From Riptortus pedestris (Eukaryota > Arthropoda > Insecta > Hemiptera > Alydidae): 64,000 bases of DNA. Below the pieces are notes generated by a model that was not told the DNA's origin, did not search any database, and saw nothing but the letters and a program-made list of their open reading frames with translations. The DNA lies in NCBI GenBank assembly GCA_019009955.1, contig CM032233.1, positions 126,769,001-126,833,000 on the forward strand, read 5' to 3'. Made by a program: the position numbers and the translations under genes. Below, in pieces: positions 9,410-22,392 of this stretch. Numbering within the stretch: the first letter of the stretch is position 1; every line of letters begins with the position of its first letter.

Positions 9410-12400
9410 CTGAAAAAGGATAAAATAAAAACCACATAAGAAATAGGAACTAGAGCAGCTACTATATGAATCAATAACTCATCTAAAAATTAAGTGATAA
9501 AACTTTAAATTTTTATATTAAAATGAGAGAAAATTTATTGAAATGTTAATAATGGATGCTTGCATAATGAGTGGTATTGGGAATAATAATATTTTCATAA
9601 TAACATTACTTTACACTTAATAATTGAACCTACTTCTTTACAAAAGTAGCTCCTCAAATATTACATAGCCCTGAAGCCCTTAAATATCACGTGAGCTTTG
9701 GGAAGGGACAGGGGCTTTTATGTAGATGGGTTAGTCAGCCACTAGGGGTTTCTACATTTTTTTTAGATTTTAGCTCCCCAGGATTTCCCCATTCCATATG
9801 GTTCTCACCTTAACACTACCTACTGCTTGTAAAAGCCTAAAATTTGGAGAATTTTTTTTAGAAATATTTGTAACTTTTTTAATGGAAAAACAATTTATTA
9901 CAAATTGTAGATATAGAACGGCATTCCATGCAGATAAATGAAAATTGATCTTCAATTGCATGCAAAAAATAGGAGTAGATTGGAAAGAGAAGGTAAATTT
10001 TGACCATTTACAAATAACAGAGAACATGTGTCCTCTGTCACCTTGTTTGTTCAAAATGTTCATTGAAGGGGCAATAACAATCACAAAGAAAGAATCAAAG
10101 GTATACAGATTAACAATAAATTGGGTCAATATATATGAGACATATGATGTAAGCCCAATAATAGAAATGAATAGAATGTTGCAAGTCCTAAACCATGCCC
10201 CAAAGTTCAGTTTAAGCTCAAGATGCACACAAAACAAAGCTTTTACAGTACATAAACGTAACAGTAAAGAAGAAACAGAGTAAAGAAAACAAACATCAAA
10301 ATTGGAAACACCATAATTCAAAAGGAAGCAGTTTTAGTACCTAGGAATCACTAAACACAGTGACAGTAGACCTGAAGTTCATTGAAGAATATCATTAGCT
10401 AAGCAGGCCTTCCAAAATGAAAGGAGCATTTTAACTAATATATTTATAAGTATTGATACTAAATATGTTTGCTACGTCATATGTTTAGAGTGTACTGCTT
10501 TATGGGAGTGAAAGATAAACTCTTCACAAAAGAGAATATAATTGATTAGAAGGAATGGAAATGAGCTTTTGGTACAGAGTCAACCAAAAACGTTTGACTC
10601 AAAATTAAACAAACAAGAATAAAAGTCTTCTTAAGGCCATGGAGAAAATAAGGATGAAGCTTGTTGGACATATCTCAAGGCATTGTTTCATCACAAACAT
10701 ATTTGAATTTAGGGGAAAAGGGAAGCCCAGAAAATCATACTTGTATTTCAAAGACATCAAACATCTTATTGATTACAGGGGGTAAGTAATATGAAATAAG
10801 TAGCTTCCACAAGTACCCAATGGTTGCAACTACACGGCCTAGACTTTAGATCTTGATGATGATGGTTTAATTACAATAAAAGAATAATTTTACTTACAAT
10901 AATTAAGTATTTACAAGTAAAATTCTTATAGATATAACAATAACTGTATTATTACTTATACAGCCTTCATAATACAGAATAATTGAAGATTCATTAATTT
11001 TTCATAAGGATAACTAAAGAAGTTGGTTTTCCACAATTTTAGTGCTCACAAGTGAAAGACGGAAAATAGACAAAAATTAACTGAATACTAAACCCAGGGC
11101 AGTGTGAATGTCTTATATATTTTTGTAGAATGTATAAAAACCTGCAAGCAGATAGTAGGATTACCCTAATTTGTATGTTCACTAATTGAATTTTATTAAA
11201 TAATGATTAGAACGGTTCCCTAAAAATGCTGAACAAATAAAACAAGGGTCAATTTTTTAAAAATAAATTTTAAATATAAATAAATCACAAATAAATTCTT
11301 AATCGACAAGTAGGCTACAGAGATGGAACCAGTGATTTTAGTTCAATTATTATTATAGTTAGGAATAACTGCCACAAAAAATATAGTATACCTTGAAAGA
11401 TGATCATTTTCTTTTATATACATTTCCATTTTTCTGTTGTATCCACTTTTATGCAAACTGTGAACAAAGATTCAGTCATATATAAAAACTAAAAAATATA
11501 AAGTCAGGCTCATTGCCATGAAATCCAGAGTAGCAGGATGATAACAAATAACTAAATAATACAAAAAACTAAATAGGTACTTGATACTCTAATCCTAGCA
11601 CTCATAAGAATCAACTGAAATTACAAAAAAAAAAAAAAAAAAAAATTAATATAATTTTATTTGTTGCACATGCAATCTTACATCATGTATCAGATAAAGA
11701 ATACAATTCCTATAATTTGAGACACGTAATTTATAGTGCCATCCCTTTTGTATCTAAGGTGGACAGGCAAGAATATAATTCAATGAACATGTATTTCAAG
11801 AAAACACAAACTAATTAAAAAAGAACCTTTTAACTTATTCCAGAAAAATATGAATAAAACTTAATATTTACTTATGATTATAATTGAAGATTACATGGTT
11901 TATATGTTTCTACCATCTATAAAAAAAGCAAAATCTTTCTTTTAGAAACAATTAATTTCAAGTAGCCATCAATACACTAACACAATTCTGTTAATGGCAG
12001 ACTGTAACTAATGGACTATTAACATGTAAAATTGAATTACCTAATTTTTTCCAAATTTTGACTTACTCTTTAGCCCACCCACCCTATATATATATATATA
12101 TATATAAACTCAACCGCAAAAAAACCGGACACTTAGATTTAGTAAATACTTAATATATATGTATATTAATCTTTTTTAATTAAAAGAATTGGTTAAACTA
12201 TAGGTTATTTAAACAAAATCTGCCAAAAGTGAATAATTTTTATTGATTATTTACAAAAAAAAAATACAAAATAAAAAAGATAAATTAACACATTTAAAAA
12301 AAAAAAATTATTCTTCATTTTTATTACAGTGAATGGTAGACTTCGCTATCCTAAGCGTTTCGGCAATGTAACGTAAGCTCCGTCATTCCATCTAAGTTTG

Positions 12401-13015
12401 AAAGACCCATTATTCTGAACCGAAATAAAAATAAAACATTACTTAAAGAAAATACTTGGTTAATAATTAAAGATGTTTAAATGTGCGAAAAACTACTTAC
12501 AGTTTAGAATAGATCAACTTCATGACAAATAAATCTAATCTGAGTTTTATCTAATTGTTTACTAATCCTGAAGGGATTAGTTCAATGAACTTAGACTCTA
12601 CATTCTCTGTAATAACTAGAATACCCACATAAAGAAACACATTCCTGAAAGTTAGCTTTTAATACGACAAATATGAAGTGTCCGGTTTTTTTTTGCGGTT
12701 GAGTGTATGTATATATATATATATATGGTGTTGTTGTTTTTTGGAGTTTTGGTCAGTGTTGTTGAAAATACCTTAGCTCATTCCAGTATTTCGAGAATAC
12801 TTATTTTCTCTTCTTCAGGGCTAAAAAGTACAGGTATGGGAAACAAAGACATAAGGCTGTGACCAAACTAATTATAACAGACTTGGGGAGGTCATACTTA
12901 GTACTCCTAATGTAAACAGAGGTACAGCAGTCATGTACAATAGTTTTTAAGTATCTTTAGTCTTGGTAAGTTGAATTAACACAAACACTATCTGTTACAC
13001 TCTAATAACAGTGTG

Positions 13016-13057
<42 letters not shown>

Positions 13058-16000
13058 AGTAGTTATCATTTAGTTAATTGAGTATTTTTATTAATTCTAC
13101 CCATCTTTCCAACAAAGGTATGTAATAAAAACTTAATAATGACGTCTTACTCTCATGAAACTTGCATAAGCCCACAAAGGAGGATTAAGATCATTGAAAA
13201 AAGAGAGCATGTTCTTAATTAAGAACATGAAATTTCATATACTTCCTTTAAACTATAGAGTATAGAAATAATTAACTAGCTGCCAGGACAAAATTAATTG
13301 ATTATCCATGTATGTATTATTTATCTTATATATTAGGACTTTAAAATTAAGTCTCAATCTATTTAAAATTAAAATATTAAATTTAAAAATGTCAGTATCC
13401 AATTAAAAATATAAAGTTTGGAATGTTCCATATTTTGTACCCCTAAAATATGGGGCAGATATTCAATGAGTGAAATAAATCAAAGTTTAATCAGATTACA
13501 GAATAATAAAGCTTCAGGATTTGACTGTATAATCAATGAGCCCATTCTTGGCCAATTCCTGAGCCCATGATATGTCTGGCCATTTCCTGAGCCCATAATT
13601 TGCAAAACCTGTATAACACAGGGTAATAGAAGTTTTCTGCATTTTTGGTAGAAATAAAGATAAAATAAAAAAGAAGAAGAAAAAAGTGAGTCAGGTGGTC
13701 ATAATAATTACAGAAACACTCATTTTCTTCTCAGTTTTAACAAGGTTTCCTTTGGTATACCAAAGATTACACATATATAATCCATTTGTTGATAGAATCC
13801 AACCCTTCATTTGTGATTCAGTCCCTCACTCTACAAAAGACTGATTTATACTTGAAAAACAAAACTTAAAATGTCTATACTTACTCAAGACCATTCTCAA
13901 CAGATGATAAGAGGTCATTTTTCTGTTTTTGTTCTTTATAATTTTTAAATATTCTTTTGAAGTCTGAAGTGTAGTCTTCAAGTATTCCACGATGCCGCTG
14001 TATAGTATGAAGTTGAACATTAGTGAACCCTCTAGGAACAACAGAATTTTCAAGCTTGTCATCATTTACTGAACTGAGCTGGAAAATAAGGAAGTTATTT
14101 GAATTTCTACATAGTGTAGTAAGAAATAACAAAAAAAAATTAATAAAACGTATATTAATTTATAAAGTTCATTCATAAGGTTTTAAGGCGAAAAACTACC
14201 AGGTTATCATCGCCATGTAATTTATAAAGTAAATGAAGTTTTACACAAATAAAGCAAATGCACATTCCTTAACAATTAATCACAAGTTGGGGTATAGACT
14301 CAAAAAAATGATGTCTTAACTGAGTTTATTCTGCGTCTACTATCAGCTACCACCTTTCTTGGCTAAACCCATGATGTTCCTTAGTGACAAGACTTTTATT
14401 TCATTGAAATTCACCCTTTCTAATTTATAAAACCTCATTAAGCCAGATAAGTCTGCAATATCAGTTCAACAGCCATTTCCCTACCACTTTCGGCCTCCTC
14501 ATCCTCAACTCTGAAAATGCTAGTAAAATGAGACTTTTCCAGTTAAATCTTTCCTTTTTAACTCTATAACATTCCTTTACAACTGTTCTCTAAAGAAGAA
14601 GAAATACTTGTAAAGTAAAAGAAAGAAAAACAGCCATTCAATAGTGCTCTAAATAAGGTACTATGCTCGTGCAATGAAATAACTAAACTTTTCAGAGGTT
14701 CATTTTAGCGAATTTTTCTGAAGGAGGAAATATTCATGATGTGATTTTTGAAAAACTTGTTGCAAATGTCTAGGAAATAACCAAAATGAAGTCTGTTCAA
14801 ACATGTCCTATAGTTCTTCATTTAACTTAAGTATTAGCCTTAGCCAATTCATCATATAACTTATTTAAAGATTAATCTTATGTATTGTTTTTAGTGGGGG
14901 GTTTTAGAGAAACGGTAAATTCAAATATCTCCATTACTATGTGTCAGATCGATAAATAACCTTATTCCAAGTTTAATTTTTATAATTGTTGTTCTATATA
15001 TTGTTTTTTCTTTAATTTGCTTCAGAAGTATTTTCTACAACTGGTATAGAAAAACCAAAACTTATTTCATTATGAACGAAAATATCAATACAACTTACTT
15101 CATCGAGAAGATCTTGTATTTCACTTGAAGCAGATTCAACAAGGTCCTCATTCGGAAGAAGTGGTTGGGTAAGACTATAAAATGAGAAAGAAACATTAAT
15201 CATTAAAAAAAAATACCAATTCATACAAATAAGTTGTCCCAGATTACTATTTCCTTTCCTATTCTACTTTCTTAATACTTACTTCTTTACAAGCCTACTT
15301 TCTTAATACCCAAATGTTGTATGAACTAAATTGAAGGAAACATGTAATAATTTATGCATTTAATTCATGAGTGATACATTGCCAATGTTAACTCCAGGTT
15401 CTCAAGCTAACAAGAGGAAATATTTATATCCCAAATGACTTTGAAGAGTGTATTAAGATGGAATAGGCACCACAAAATTTAGCATTGATAAAAACAAATT
15501 CATAACATTCTACTAAATTAAAGAATTTTTACAAATACATTTTTTTTATAAATAGAATAGTTGAACATTTCTGTAAATGTTGGTCTATACGTATTTATAT
15601 ACGTACATATCTTGTATATGGCTAGCCTTAGTATGTTGACATTTCATATCTCAGATTGCTGTAACATTTAGTTGTACACCACCACTCCCTTTTTTATCTA
15701 AAGCAACTAAGAGTGAGGAGGAGGGGTTTAGAGAAGGACAATAATACAAATGAACAAGTTTGTCTGTACCTATTAGAGATACGAATGATTGAATAGAACC
15801 TTTTTCTGTTTAACATAAAAATATCTATGAATTATGTTCTTTGACATTTTTTGATCCAATGCTATTGTATATGACTTTCTAATGAAATAATTTTAAATGA
15901 AGTAGAGGAAAACATTATGTTTATAAATTTAATAGGAGTACAAGGAAGTCATGTGGTAAACACATACCATTTTTTATTAAATGTTATGCTAATATCAGTG

Positions 16001-17495
16001 CTATGCATCATTATATATGAACAAAGAGTGAATAAAAACTTTATATTAATGAATCTCCCAGCCTGAGACCATGTAAACTAGACGCATTTCTCAACTGTGT
16101 GCCATACCAGCAGAGATCATGTCATCTCCACATTCCATTCATTATTTCTCACTTGTGAGTCCTGTATAAAAATAGTAATACAGTGAAAATTGTGTAAGAA
16201 GAAGTGGGAGGACAACAAAAAAATCCGAATTCTGGCATAGACCTGCCATGCACCCAGTTCGTAAAGCTAGTATACTGGCACCGGTGTAGCATCAAAATGT
16301 GTAATGTCAATATTCTGGATCATAGGAGAGATCAAATGGAGTGTATTCTAACTCGTAAGTCTATGCCTGAGTAATAAATTTCATGAGGCTATAAAAATAA
16401 TAAGGATCAAGAGGCTTTGAAGACTGATGATAGGGATATCCCTGCTTAGAATAGAATTTAAGCCTACCTTTTATGCCCCCCCCCCTCACATTCCATTATT
16501 TTTGTCTTCCAGAGAAAGTTTAGTTTTGAACTTGTGTGAATAAAACATATGTATTCAACTACAAGTTCGAGAAAAAAAAATTAACATTGGAGGAGATATG
16601 TGCAATGCTTATGGAGAATGGTTATGAAGATGTATGATGTTGACTAAAATATTTCTAGACCATCAGGGGCTTTACAAGCTGAAGTTGTGACTGCAAACAC
16701 TCTAATTTTGAGTAGCAATGAGCGAGAGAAACCTTCAAAAGGGAAAAAAGCTTATTTAGAATCAGAGAAAGTTTGTCTCCCACAATTTTCTAATTCAATG
16801 AGGATTGTAGAGGATTTTTGGAAGGAGAATTTCAAAGAGACATTTCGCCCCGGGTCAGCCTTCATTGGATTCTTGGGAGTAGGCATAGAAGAAGCATGGG
16901 AGAGACCAACAAATATCTCATGTTTGTAAAAGGAAAAAATGCCGTATCCACACATTTAAGGCTTCAAAGATCCAAGGTAGGAAGAGCTATAATTTTACTT
17001 CAATAGCATATTTGTTGATGAAATGATTACTAAAATTAAAATTAAATTAGCATTGGCTGGAGAAATCAGAGAAACGGCCAAGAAACTGAGAACTGGAGAG
17101 TTTACCTATAGAATGACACTACAGAAAATAATTGTTCTGAAGAGGCAAGACAGAAAGTAGCCTGGATGTTGTATACACTACATCTTGAAACGTAACGTAA
17201 ACGTTGTAAAGGAAACTTCAAACTGATGAATAAATTCTAAAGCCCTCAGTGCTTATTGATTATAACAGTAGAAATATGGGTATCATAGATAAAATGGGCA
17301 TGATTTTGAGCACTTTAACAACAGCAAGAAAAAAATACCAAGCAATTATTCTACCACTTGGTAGACACTTACTTTTATAATAGTAAAGTAATTTACAAGG
17401 AAAGAAAGAAGGTCCCTTTTGCAAAACTGTTGTCTCCAGTACCAGAAAGATTTGGTTAGAACGTATCCCAATTGGAGATTTGCTTGGAAATTTGA

Positions 17496-17557
<62 letters not shown>

Positions 17558-17947
17558 GGGTGAAAAGTTATTTTCTACGATTGTATAATACTTTTTTTCT
17601 CAAATTCAAATATTAACTGAGATATTTTCAATTTTTTGGTTTCAGTAAACTGTAAACTCCTACTCCTACTAATATGCAATTCCACATTACAGAAGCTTCT
17701 TATTACACAGGAGAAATGGAGAATAGACGCTGTTAGATCAATAGTGTGTCCAGCACGTAGGAAATCTGCTTAGTTTACACATCTCTTGTGTGATGGGAGT
17801 ATAGAGTACATCCAATTCGAAAAATGAAAATATTCCTAATAAGATACCTGTTGTACTTAATGGACTCGCTTCCGGCACATAGCTTGCTGAGAGCTGTTAT
17901 CTTGACATCTAGTTCTAGCTCAAGTGTTCTCGCTTTTCGAGTCAACT
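9172..17947 (-). CDS. GOSR1: Golgi SNAP receptor complex member 1 (GOSR1/GS28), five exons, first exon not found
   Basis: Qb-SNARE of the Golgi, used in ER-to-Golgi and intra-Golgi vesicle fusion. Exons on the minus strand are 17848-17947, 15099-15174, 13885-14078, 11392-11457 and 9172-9409. All junctions have GT/AG and phases join cleanly (2, 0, 2, 2). The 674 coding bases give about 224 residues; the family usually has about 230-250. Hallmarks in order: TRKARTLELELD and ALSKLC near the N-terminus, TQPLLPNED, SEIQDLLDE, LHTIQRHRGILEDYTSDF, YIKENDHL, the SNARE helix from DDQINIAVETRDQL to ANSLVQRINLHKRRDS, and a C-terminal hydrophobic anchor ending SYAFH. The missing start is probably only about 10 residues and should end with one base of a Glu or Lys codon. 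Introns hold a LINE, two MITEs and R1/R2 repeats, mostly in the opposite sense. Confidence 0.92.
9410..9940. other. GOSR1 intron, no recognisable feature
   Basis: AT-rich intronic DNA; the overlapping open frame near 9770-10321 on the minus strand is the antisense of a LINE fragment. Confidence 0.5.
9941..10870 (+). pseudogene. Degenerate LINE 3' half (non-LTR reverse transcriptase), antisense in a GOSR1 intron
   Basis: Broken by stops and frameshifts but recognisable. VDWKEK and CPLSPCLFKMFIEGAI correspond to the RT region preceding the catalytic YADD box. The part near 10330-10420 reads like the FLYLGI...I.LAKQAF.N segment. 10635-10790 gives MEKIRMKLVGHISRH, FITNIFEF, GKGKPRKSYLYF and KDIKHL, the C-terminal arm typical of arthropod LINEs. 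WLQLHGLDFR near 10830 and a short GAT repeat (GATGATGATGG) mark the 3' end. The clade is probably R1/Jockey-like or RTE-like; I cannot decide. Confidence 0.7.
10871..11391. other. GOSR1 intron, no recognisable feature
   Basis: AT-rich intronic DNA, nothing assigned. Confidence 0.5.
11392..11457 (-). other. GOSR1: GOSR1 exon, 66 bases
   Basis: Codes LHKSGYNRKMEMYIKENDHLS, matching the region before the SNARE helix. Acceptor TTTGTTCACAG and donor GTATACTA flank it. Confidence 0.88.
12107..12705. mobile_element. MITE-A, Tc1/mariner-type, 599 bp
   Basis: Inverted ends: AACTCAACCGCAAAAAAAC on the left and, complemented, CACTCAACCGCAAAAAAAA on the right, both running on into CCGGACACTT. TA dinucleotides lie immediately outside (12105-12106 and 12706-12707). 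Both flanks then run into (TA)n arrays. No coding frame inside. Confidence 0.75.
12727..13018 (+). mobile_element. MITE-B, truncated copy
   Basis: Starts GGTGTTGTTGTTTTTTGGAG and continues TTTTGGTCAGTGTTG, matching the left end of the complete copy at 57327-57877. It shares internal blocks ATAAGGCTG, ATGTACAATAGTTTTTA and TCTTGGTAAGT with that copy. It lacks the right inverted end and stops at a (TA)n array at 13018. Confidence 0.65.
13018..13054. repeat. (TA)n array
   Basis: Pure TA dinucleotides directly following truncated MITE-B. Confidence 0.95.
13455..13600 (+). pseudogene. Tiny LINE reverse transcriptase remnant
   Basis: In frame from about 13484: SLIRLQNNKASGFDCIINEP. This resembles the conserved NNKAPGPDGI segment of non-LTR reverse transcriptases. 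Nothing else of the element is recognisable; it sits in a GOSR1 intron. Confidence 0.45.
13885..14078 (-). other. GOSR1: GOSR1 exon, 194 bases
   Basis: Codes LSSVNDDKLE, then VQLHTIQRHRGILEDYTSDF and NDLLSSVENGL. The QRHR.IL.DYT motif is characteristic of GOSR1. Acceptor TTATTTTCCAG and donor GTAAGT are strong. Confidence 0.92.
14079..14689. other. GOSR1 intron, no recognisable feature
   Basis: AT-rich intronic DNA, nothing assigned. Confidence 0.5.
14690..15014 (+). repeat. R1 repeat, diverged left half (b)
   Basis: Matches R1 copies around aatattcatgatg, CTAGGAAATAACCAAAATGA, TATCTCCATTACTATGTGTC and cttattccaag. It ends at the 5' side of a GOSR1 exon. Confidence 0.55.
15099..15174 (-). 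other. GOSR1: GOSR1 exon, 76 bases
   Basis: Codes LTQPLLPNEDL and SASSEIQDLLDE. Donor GTAAGT and acceptor TTTATAG flank it; phase joins both neighbours. Confidence 0.87.
15600..15985 (-). repeat. R2 dispersed repeat copy
   Basis: On the complement it contains CATGACTTCCTTGTACTCCT and ATTAAATT, shared with 25510-25920, 49440-49585 and 63310-63790, plus a 3' part where ATGAAATGTCAACATACTAAG matches the AATTTCAACATTCTAAAGC of another copy. No coding frame. Confidence 0.5.
16000..17450. other. GOSR1 intron with a short coding-looking, unrecognised patch
   Basis: Two overlapping plus-strand frames at 16687-17006 are less AT-biased than their surroundings (FRPGSAFIGFLGVGIEEAWE). They may be remnants of a mobile-element ORF. 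I recognise no motif and no splice sites support a host exon. Confidence 0.25.
17498..17551. repeat. (TA)n array
   Basis: About 54 bases of TA repeat within the first known intron of GOSR1. Confidence 0.95.
17640..17800 (+). repeat. R1 repeat, right-end fragment
   Basis: Carries the right-end sequence AGGAAATCTGCTTAGTTTAC preceded by a degenerate actcctactcctac block, as in other R1 right ends. Confidence 0.5.
17848..17947 (-). other. GOSR1: GOSR1 exon, 100 bases (first found)
   Basis: Codes LTRKARTLELELDVKITALS and KLCAGSESIKYN, matching the N-terminal helix of GOSR1. Acceptor TTAATTGTTATAG; donor GTATCTTA. It begins with the last two bases of a codon. Confidence 0.88.
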
Positions 17948-20900
17948 CTATAACAATTAAAAAGTTATAAGATATGAATAAAACATATTTAGAAAATAAG
18001 AATCAACCAAAACTGTAAACTAGTTAATCGTTACAACAATCCTAAAGGTCAATAAGAGAAAAATGGAGAGAGATTGTTGGGCTTGGTAAAAGAAGACACA
18101 CAGGCAATATGTGTATATTTTGATGAATGAATCAACAAACTATTCATACATCCTGTTACTTTTGTAGCCACAACTCTTCACCATCAGCCATCATGCAGAC
18201 ATGAATACCAGCAAAATAAACACAACACGCTTAAATGTGTCTTCATTCGCCCATCCAGTCAACCTTCCTTTCTATAGTTTATAAAAGTCTGGATTGCTCA
18301 GATAACTGAATCCTTAATTCAGTTCAGTTTTACTTTGATATGAGGAAAATTATAATATTAAAGTAATAGTATATCTTCAAAGAAAATGATTTTTTTTGTT
18401 TTTATTTTGCTATTAAGTACAGTCGTTCTGTTTTGTTTGTGGAGGGAAGTGAGGCGATAAACCAGGTAATAGTGAGTTGAAGTCATATTATGTATAAAAA
18501 TTATATTAATGTCTCTTTTCAAACATTATACAGCATTTAAATAAATTAACATAATTATTATAAAATGAACAATAAATATAATACTCTATGTTCAAATATA
18601 ATTGATTCTCTTGACTCCTCATTTATTATTGGGTAGAGGGGGTTATCCCCCTCCCCATAAGTCTACACCTCTGCAAATGACTGAATATAGTGCTTTTATA
18701 AGAGATTTCAATTAAAAACAATAGTGCCCTCAGAGTATACGACTATTAAATTTAAAAGCATATCACTATGGACATAAATATTCAATTAGTGAGTTATGTA
18801 AAGGATGAGTTGGAACAAAGAACAAATTTGTTTTAAAAATAATAGGAAAAATGATGTGGATTATATTTTTTTTTTTAACTTTTATTATTATATGGACTTT
18901 AACTAGAATTAAAAGCAGAAGGATAGACAAAAGAAGGGGGATAAGAATATCAGAATATACCCCCCCCCCCTCCAGATGGATTGTAATGAGAAGTACCCCT
19001 TGTACCTGTAATGAGAATCTCAACCCACTGAGCCCTTACGAGTTTCTCCGCGCATCTCACACAAATAACACTATTCTGCACCAAAATTTTCCCTTCAACA
19101 GGAAAGTTTTTCTTTTATTTTTTGAGGTATGCTGAATACGAATTTTGAAGGCATAAAATCTCTATCAGGCACCATTTTCTGTCAAATTTGTGTTTTGGGT
19201 AAAACATTTTTGTATCATAGAAAACTTCAACAAAAAATTGAAAAAAAATCTATTTGATTTTGAAGCTCCTTTTTTTTTTGTTTATGTTTACAGTATGAAA
19301 AAATTGGGAAAGCTCAAGTGTTGTGCTTCAAGAATTTGTTAGGCCTATAGTCAGAAATATTATGCAGGTCCCCCGTTTATACCTGTCTCTCTTATCTTGA
19401 AGGTTCTAAGACAATGCTTACAGGGCTCCAAGGTGATTATACGATTATACTAAGTTTTTCTGCTTTTTATGTGAGTGGGACAGCAGAAAAAAAAACAGCT
19501 CAAAACACAGAGAGACAATGGCCAGAGTGCATAGACACAATTGGTTAAAAAAGTATTTCAATCCCCTTTGGTTGAAAAAAACAAAATTCTACTCCCACTT
19601 TTCCATATCAAATTAGGACTGATAAAGAATTTTGTGAAAGCAATGGACAAGGAAGGAGTTTTTTTTTTTACTTGAATCAGAAGTTCCATAAATTATGAAA
19701 GCAAAGATTAAAGAGGGGATTTTTGTGGGGCCACAAATCCAAGCTCTATAAATTAAAGGAAACTGAAAAAAGAGCTTGGACTGTGTTTGAAAATGTGTCT
19801 AAAGAATTTTTGGGCAACAAAAGAGCTATAAGTTACAAAAACATTGTTAATCAATGGTTTTTATCTTAAAAGGCTATGGGTTGCAACACATCATTAAAAA
19901 TTCGTTTTTTGCACTCTCATTTGGACTTCTTCCCTCCCAAATTGGGAGCAGTTTCCGATGAACACGGAAAATGGTTGCATCGAGATAAAGCCAAAATGGC
20001 CAAAAGAAGTATAACGGTAAATGCAATGAGAAGATACTTCCCGAAATGAAAAAAATATATACATTGACTGACAAAGCATAAAGTTATATTATGTTCAGTA
20101 CTAAATATTGTATTATTTGATAAATTATTGTACTCATTTATAAGAAAATAAATAAATAAATGAAGTACGAAAAAACAATAAACATGCTATTTCATTATTT
20201 ATCAAAAATAACCTTTACTCTCTCAAAAATGGTGTCTGATAGAATTTTTTGGACTTCAGATTCGAACCCAGCACACATGAAAATATAGAAATTAGAAAAA
20301 TTCCTCAACAAGGGAGGAAACATTTTTTTTTTTCTGAACAGTATAATTTACTATTCCGTTTACTAATTTTAATTAAATCAAAACGAGTGTTGAATTTGTT
20401 ACACAATATTTCTGCTTATACTGAATAATACATTCTTAGTTTTATAAAATTTCATTTAGTTATTTAAAAAAAAATGAATAAAGTTATCATTAAATTTTCA
20501 GTAACAATACTTCTATTTATAATGCTCATCAAAATTTTGATAAAATTTAAAATATAAAAAAATGCATTCCATCCTCCTAGTAGAGGAGAAAATGCTATCT
20601 AGTGGGAAATATTCAACTTCACAGTTTCCCAGTAAAACCCCTAGAGAGTGCTAGTGTGTCTTGACAAAAATAGCCCATGAAGATCTGAAATATTCAGACT
20701 AAATCGGCCAAACTCTGCTGCCTGCCTCCAGACGGCTAGAGCAGTAAAAGGTTAAACTAACATTTAATGCAGGAAGACTACATCTTTCTTTTCCCTAAAA
20801 CATATCGAAGCCCCTGATTAAAAGCTGATCAAAAATAAAAATACTTAGGACTCATTTGTATTAGATTGTAGTAGAAATAACAAATGCTACTATAACATTT

Positions 20901-21195
20901 TGACTCATTCGTCCTTCTCATGCAGAATGCTTGAGGCCTTGGCTTAAATGACAAATCCCAGTGAGATTTATTTTTTTCTAATTAACTTTATGTAGTATGA
21001 CTTATAATGTATTTATATATATTATTTTAATTAAATATTCTTTGTTTAATTTATTTAATCAAATAATTAACACTTAAATCAAATCAATTCCCTCTCTCAA
21101 GATAAATGTCTTGAGAGACATTAATATTGGTCCTTCTAATGTACCTTTATTCGATTGAAACAAAAAATATTCTTCTTTATATTATTGAAAAAAGA
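17948..21195. other. No recognisable gene; AT-rich
   Basis: Region where the first GOSR1 exon and promoter could lie. Short homopolymer runs (C near 18961, T and A runs) are frequent. Open frames at 18851-19135 and 19874-20079 have no recognised motif and no convincing splice context. Confidence 0.4.
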
Positions 21196-21375
21196 GGCTT
21201 AGGCCGGTCAAGTGGTAAACGTAGAGTGGTGGGTTGCCTGGGCAATGGGAATTTATTTAGTGATAAACCAATTAAATTAACTTCTAAGTCACGCCCTGGC
21301 TAGGAAAGAGTGGCGACCTGTAGATAACATATCCCAATTAGCCATAGTAGCATAAAATTAACTTAATTAATAGCA
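21196..21375 (+). repeat. SINE-1 (tRNA-derived), degenerate copy
   Basis: Shares with other copies the GTAGATAACATATCCCAATT block and the 3' tail TTAGCCATAGTAGCATAAA. The promoter part is diverged. Confidence 0.6.
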
Positions 21376-22392
21376 TTTTGTTTGAAACAAATTGAAGCTG
21401 TCAAAGTCATAAGTTCTAATGTCACTGTCACTTTTATTTGACTTAACAACTTTTGATTCTCAATGCTTCAATTTGCACAATATGAAAATCTAAAATCACT
21501 TTTCAAGAGCCTACATTGTGAAACACAACTTGCACAAGTAAAATAAAATATTAAAAGAATATTAGGAAAATAAATTTTATAAGGAATTAAGAGTGCTGAC
21601 TTCAAACATTGTTCTGAATAACAAAAGATTTGATTATCCACTTGTCTAATACTGGCCAGGAACCACAGATCTTAAGAAATTATATGAAAATAATGAATAT
21701 TTAGAAACAACCTAAATATTTTAAAGATCAAAATGTTCATATATCACTTCCGCAGACTTAAAATAGAGGCAATGAACTATTATTGACTCCATATGTATAA
21801 CGAAACATACAATTATGTTCTATTAACCCAAAAGAAAACAATACAACTTTAGCAGGGGGATAATTGAAAACTACAAGCTAGAATTCAAGTAAACATACTG
21901 TGTTCAAGAAGGTCCATTAAACTGTTTATAAATTCCTATATGTACTAAAATAAGCATGTTGAAATAACATCACCAAAGGTATATTTATTTCAAACACAAA
22001 ATTTGCAACCTTATCAGTCAAAGGAAATCTTCATATGGAAATAAATAGAACATCATTTGAAAATAAAAGTAACCAAATAATTATGACAACCCAAATAAAT
22101 GACAGAGTAAAACATTTCGTACCGTCTACTGGTTGGAACATTAAAAAGAGTTGAGCAAATCTGATTTTAACAGAATTAAATCGTCCACAGGTATTTAAAC
22201 CTAAATGTAAAACCTGAAATCCACAATTCAGCCTCCTTCCAAATTTCAATGAAACCTACCCGTCTCCATATAGCTAGGGAACTTTTCAAGCATAGACGTA
22301 GTAGTATTAGATATACACCCAGGAAAAAAATATATAAAGGACGTTCGTTTCCAGCAAAAAATTTGAAAGTAATGTTATTATTAATTAACGCC
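21376..22392. other. No recognisable feature
   Basis: AT-rich. A slightly GC-richer patch at 22090-22260 includes an open minus-strand frame without recognisable motifs. Confidence 0.4.

Noticed and set aside
9770..10321. 183-residue minus-strand open frame
   Set aside because: Antisense of the degenerate LINE at 9941-10870; hydrophobic composition follows from A-rich coding on the other strand.
18851..19135. Plus-strand frame of 94 codons, and an overlapping minus-strand frame that could supply the missing GOSR1 start
   Set aside because: The minus-strand stretch before a CAG/GTACAA donor is open but has no start codon and no resemblance to the GOSR1 N-terminus; the plus frame has no recognised motif.
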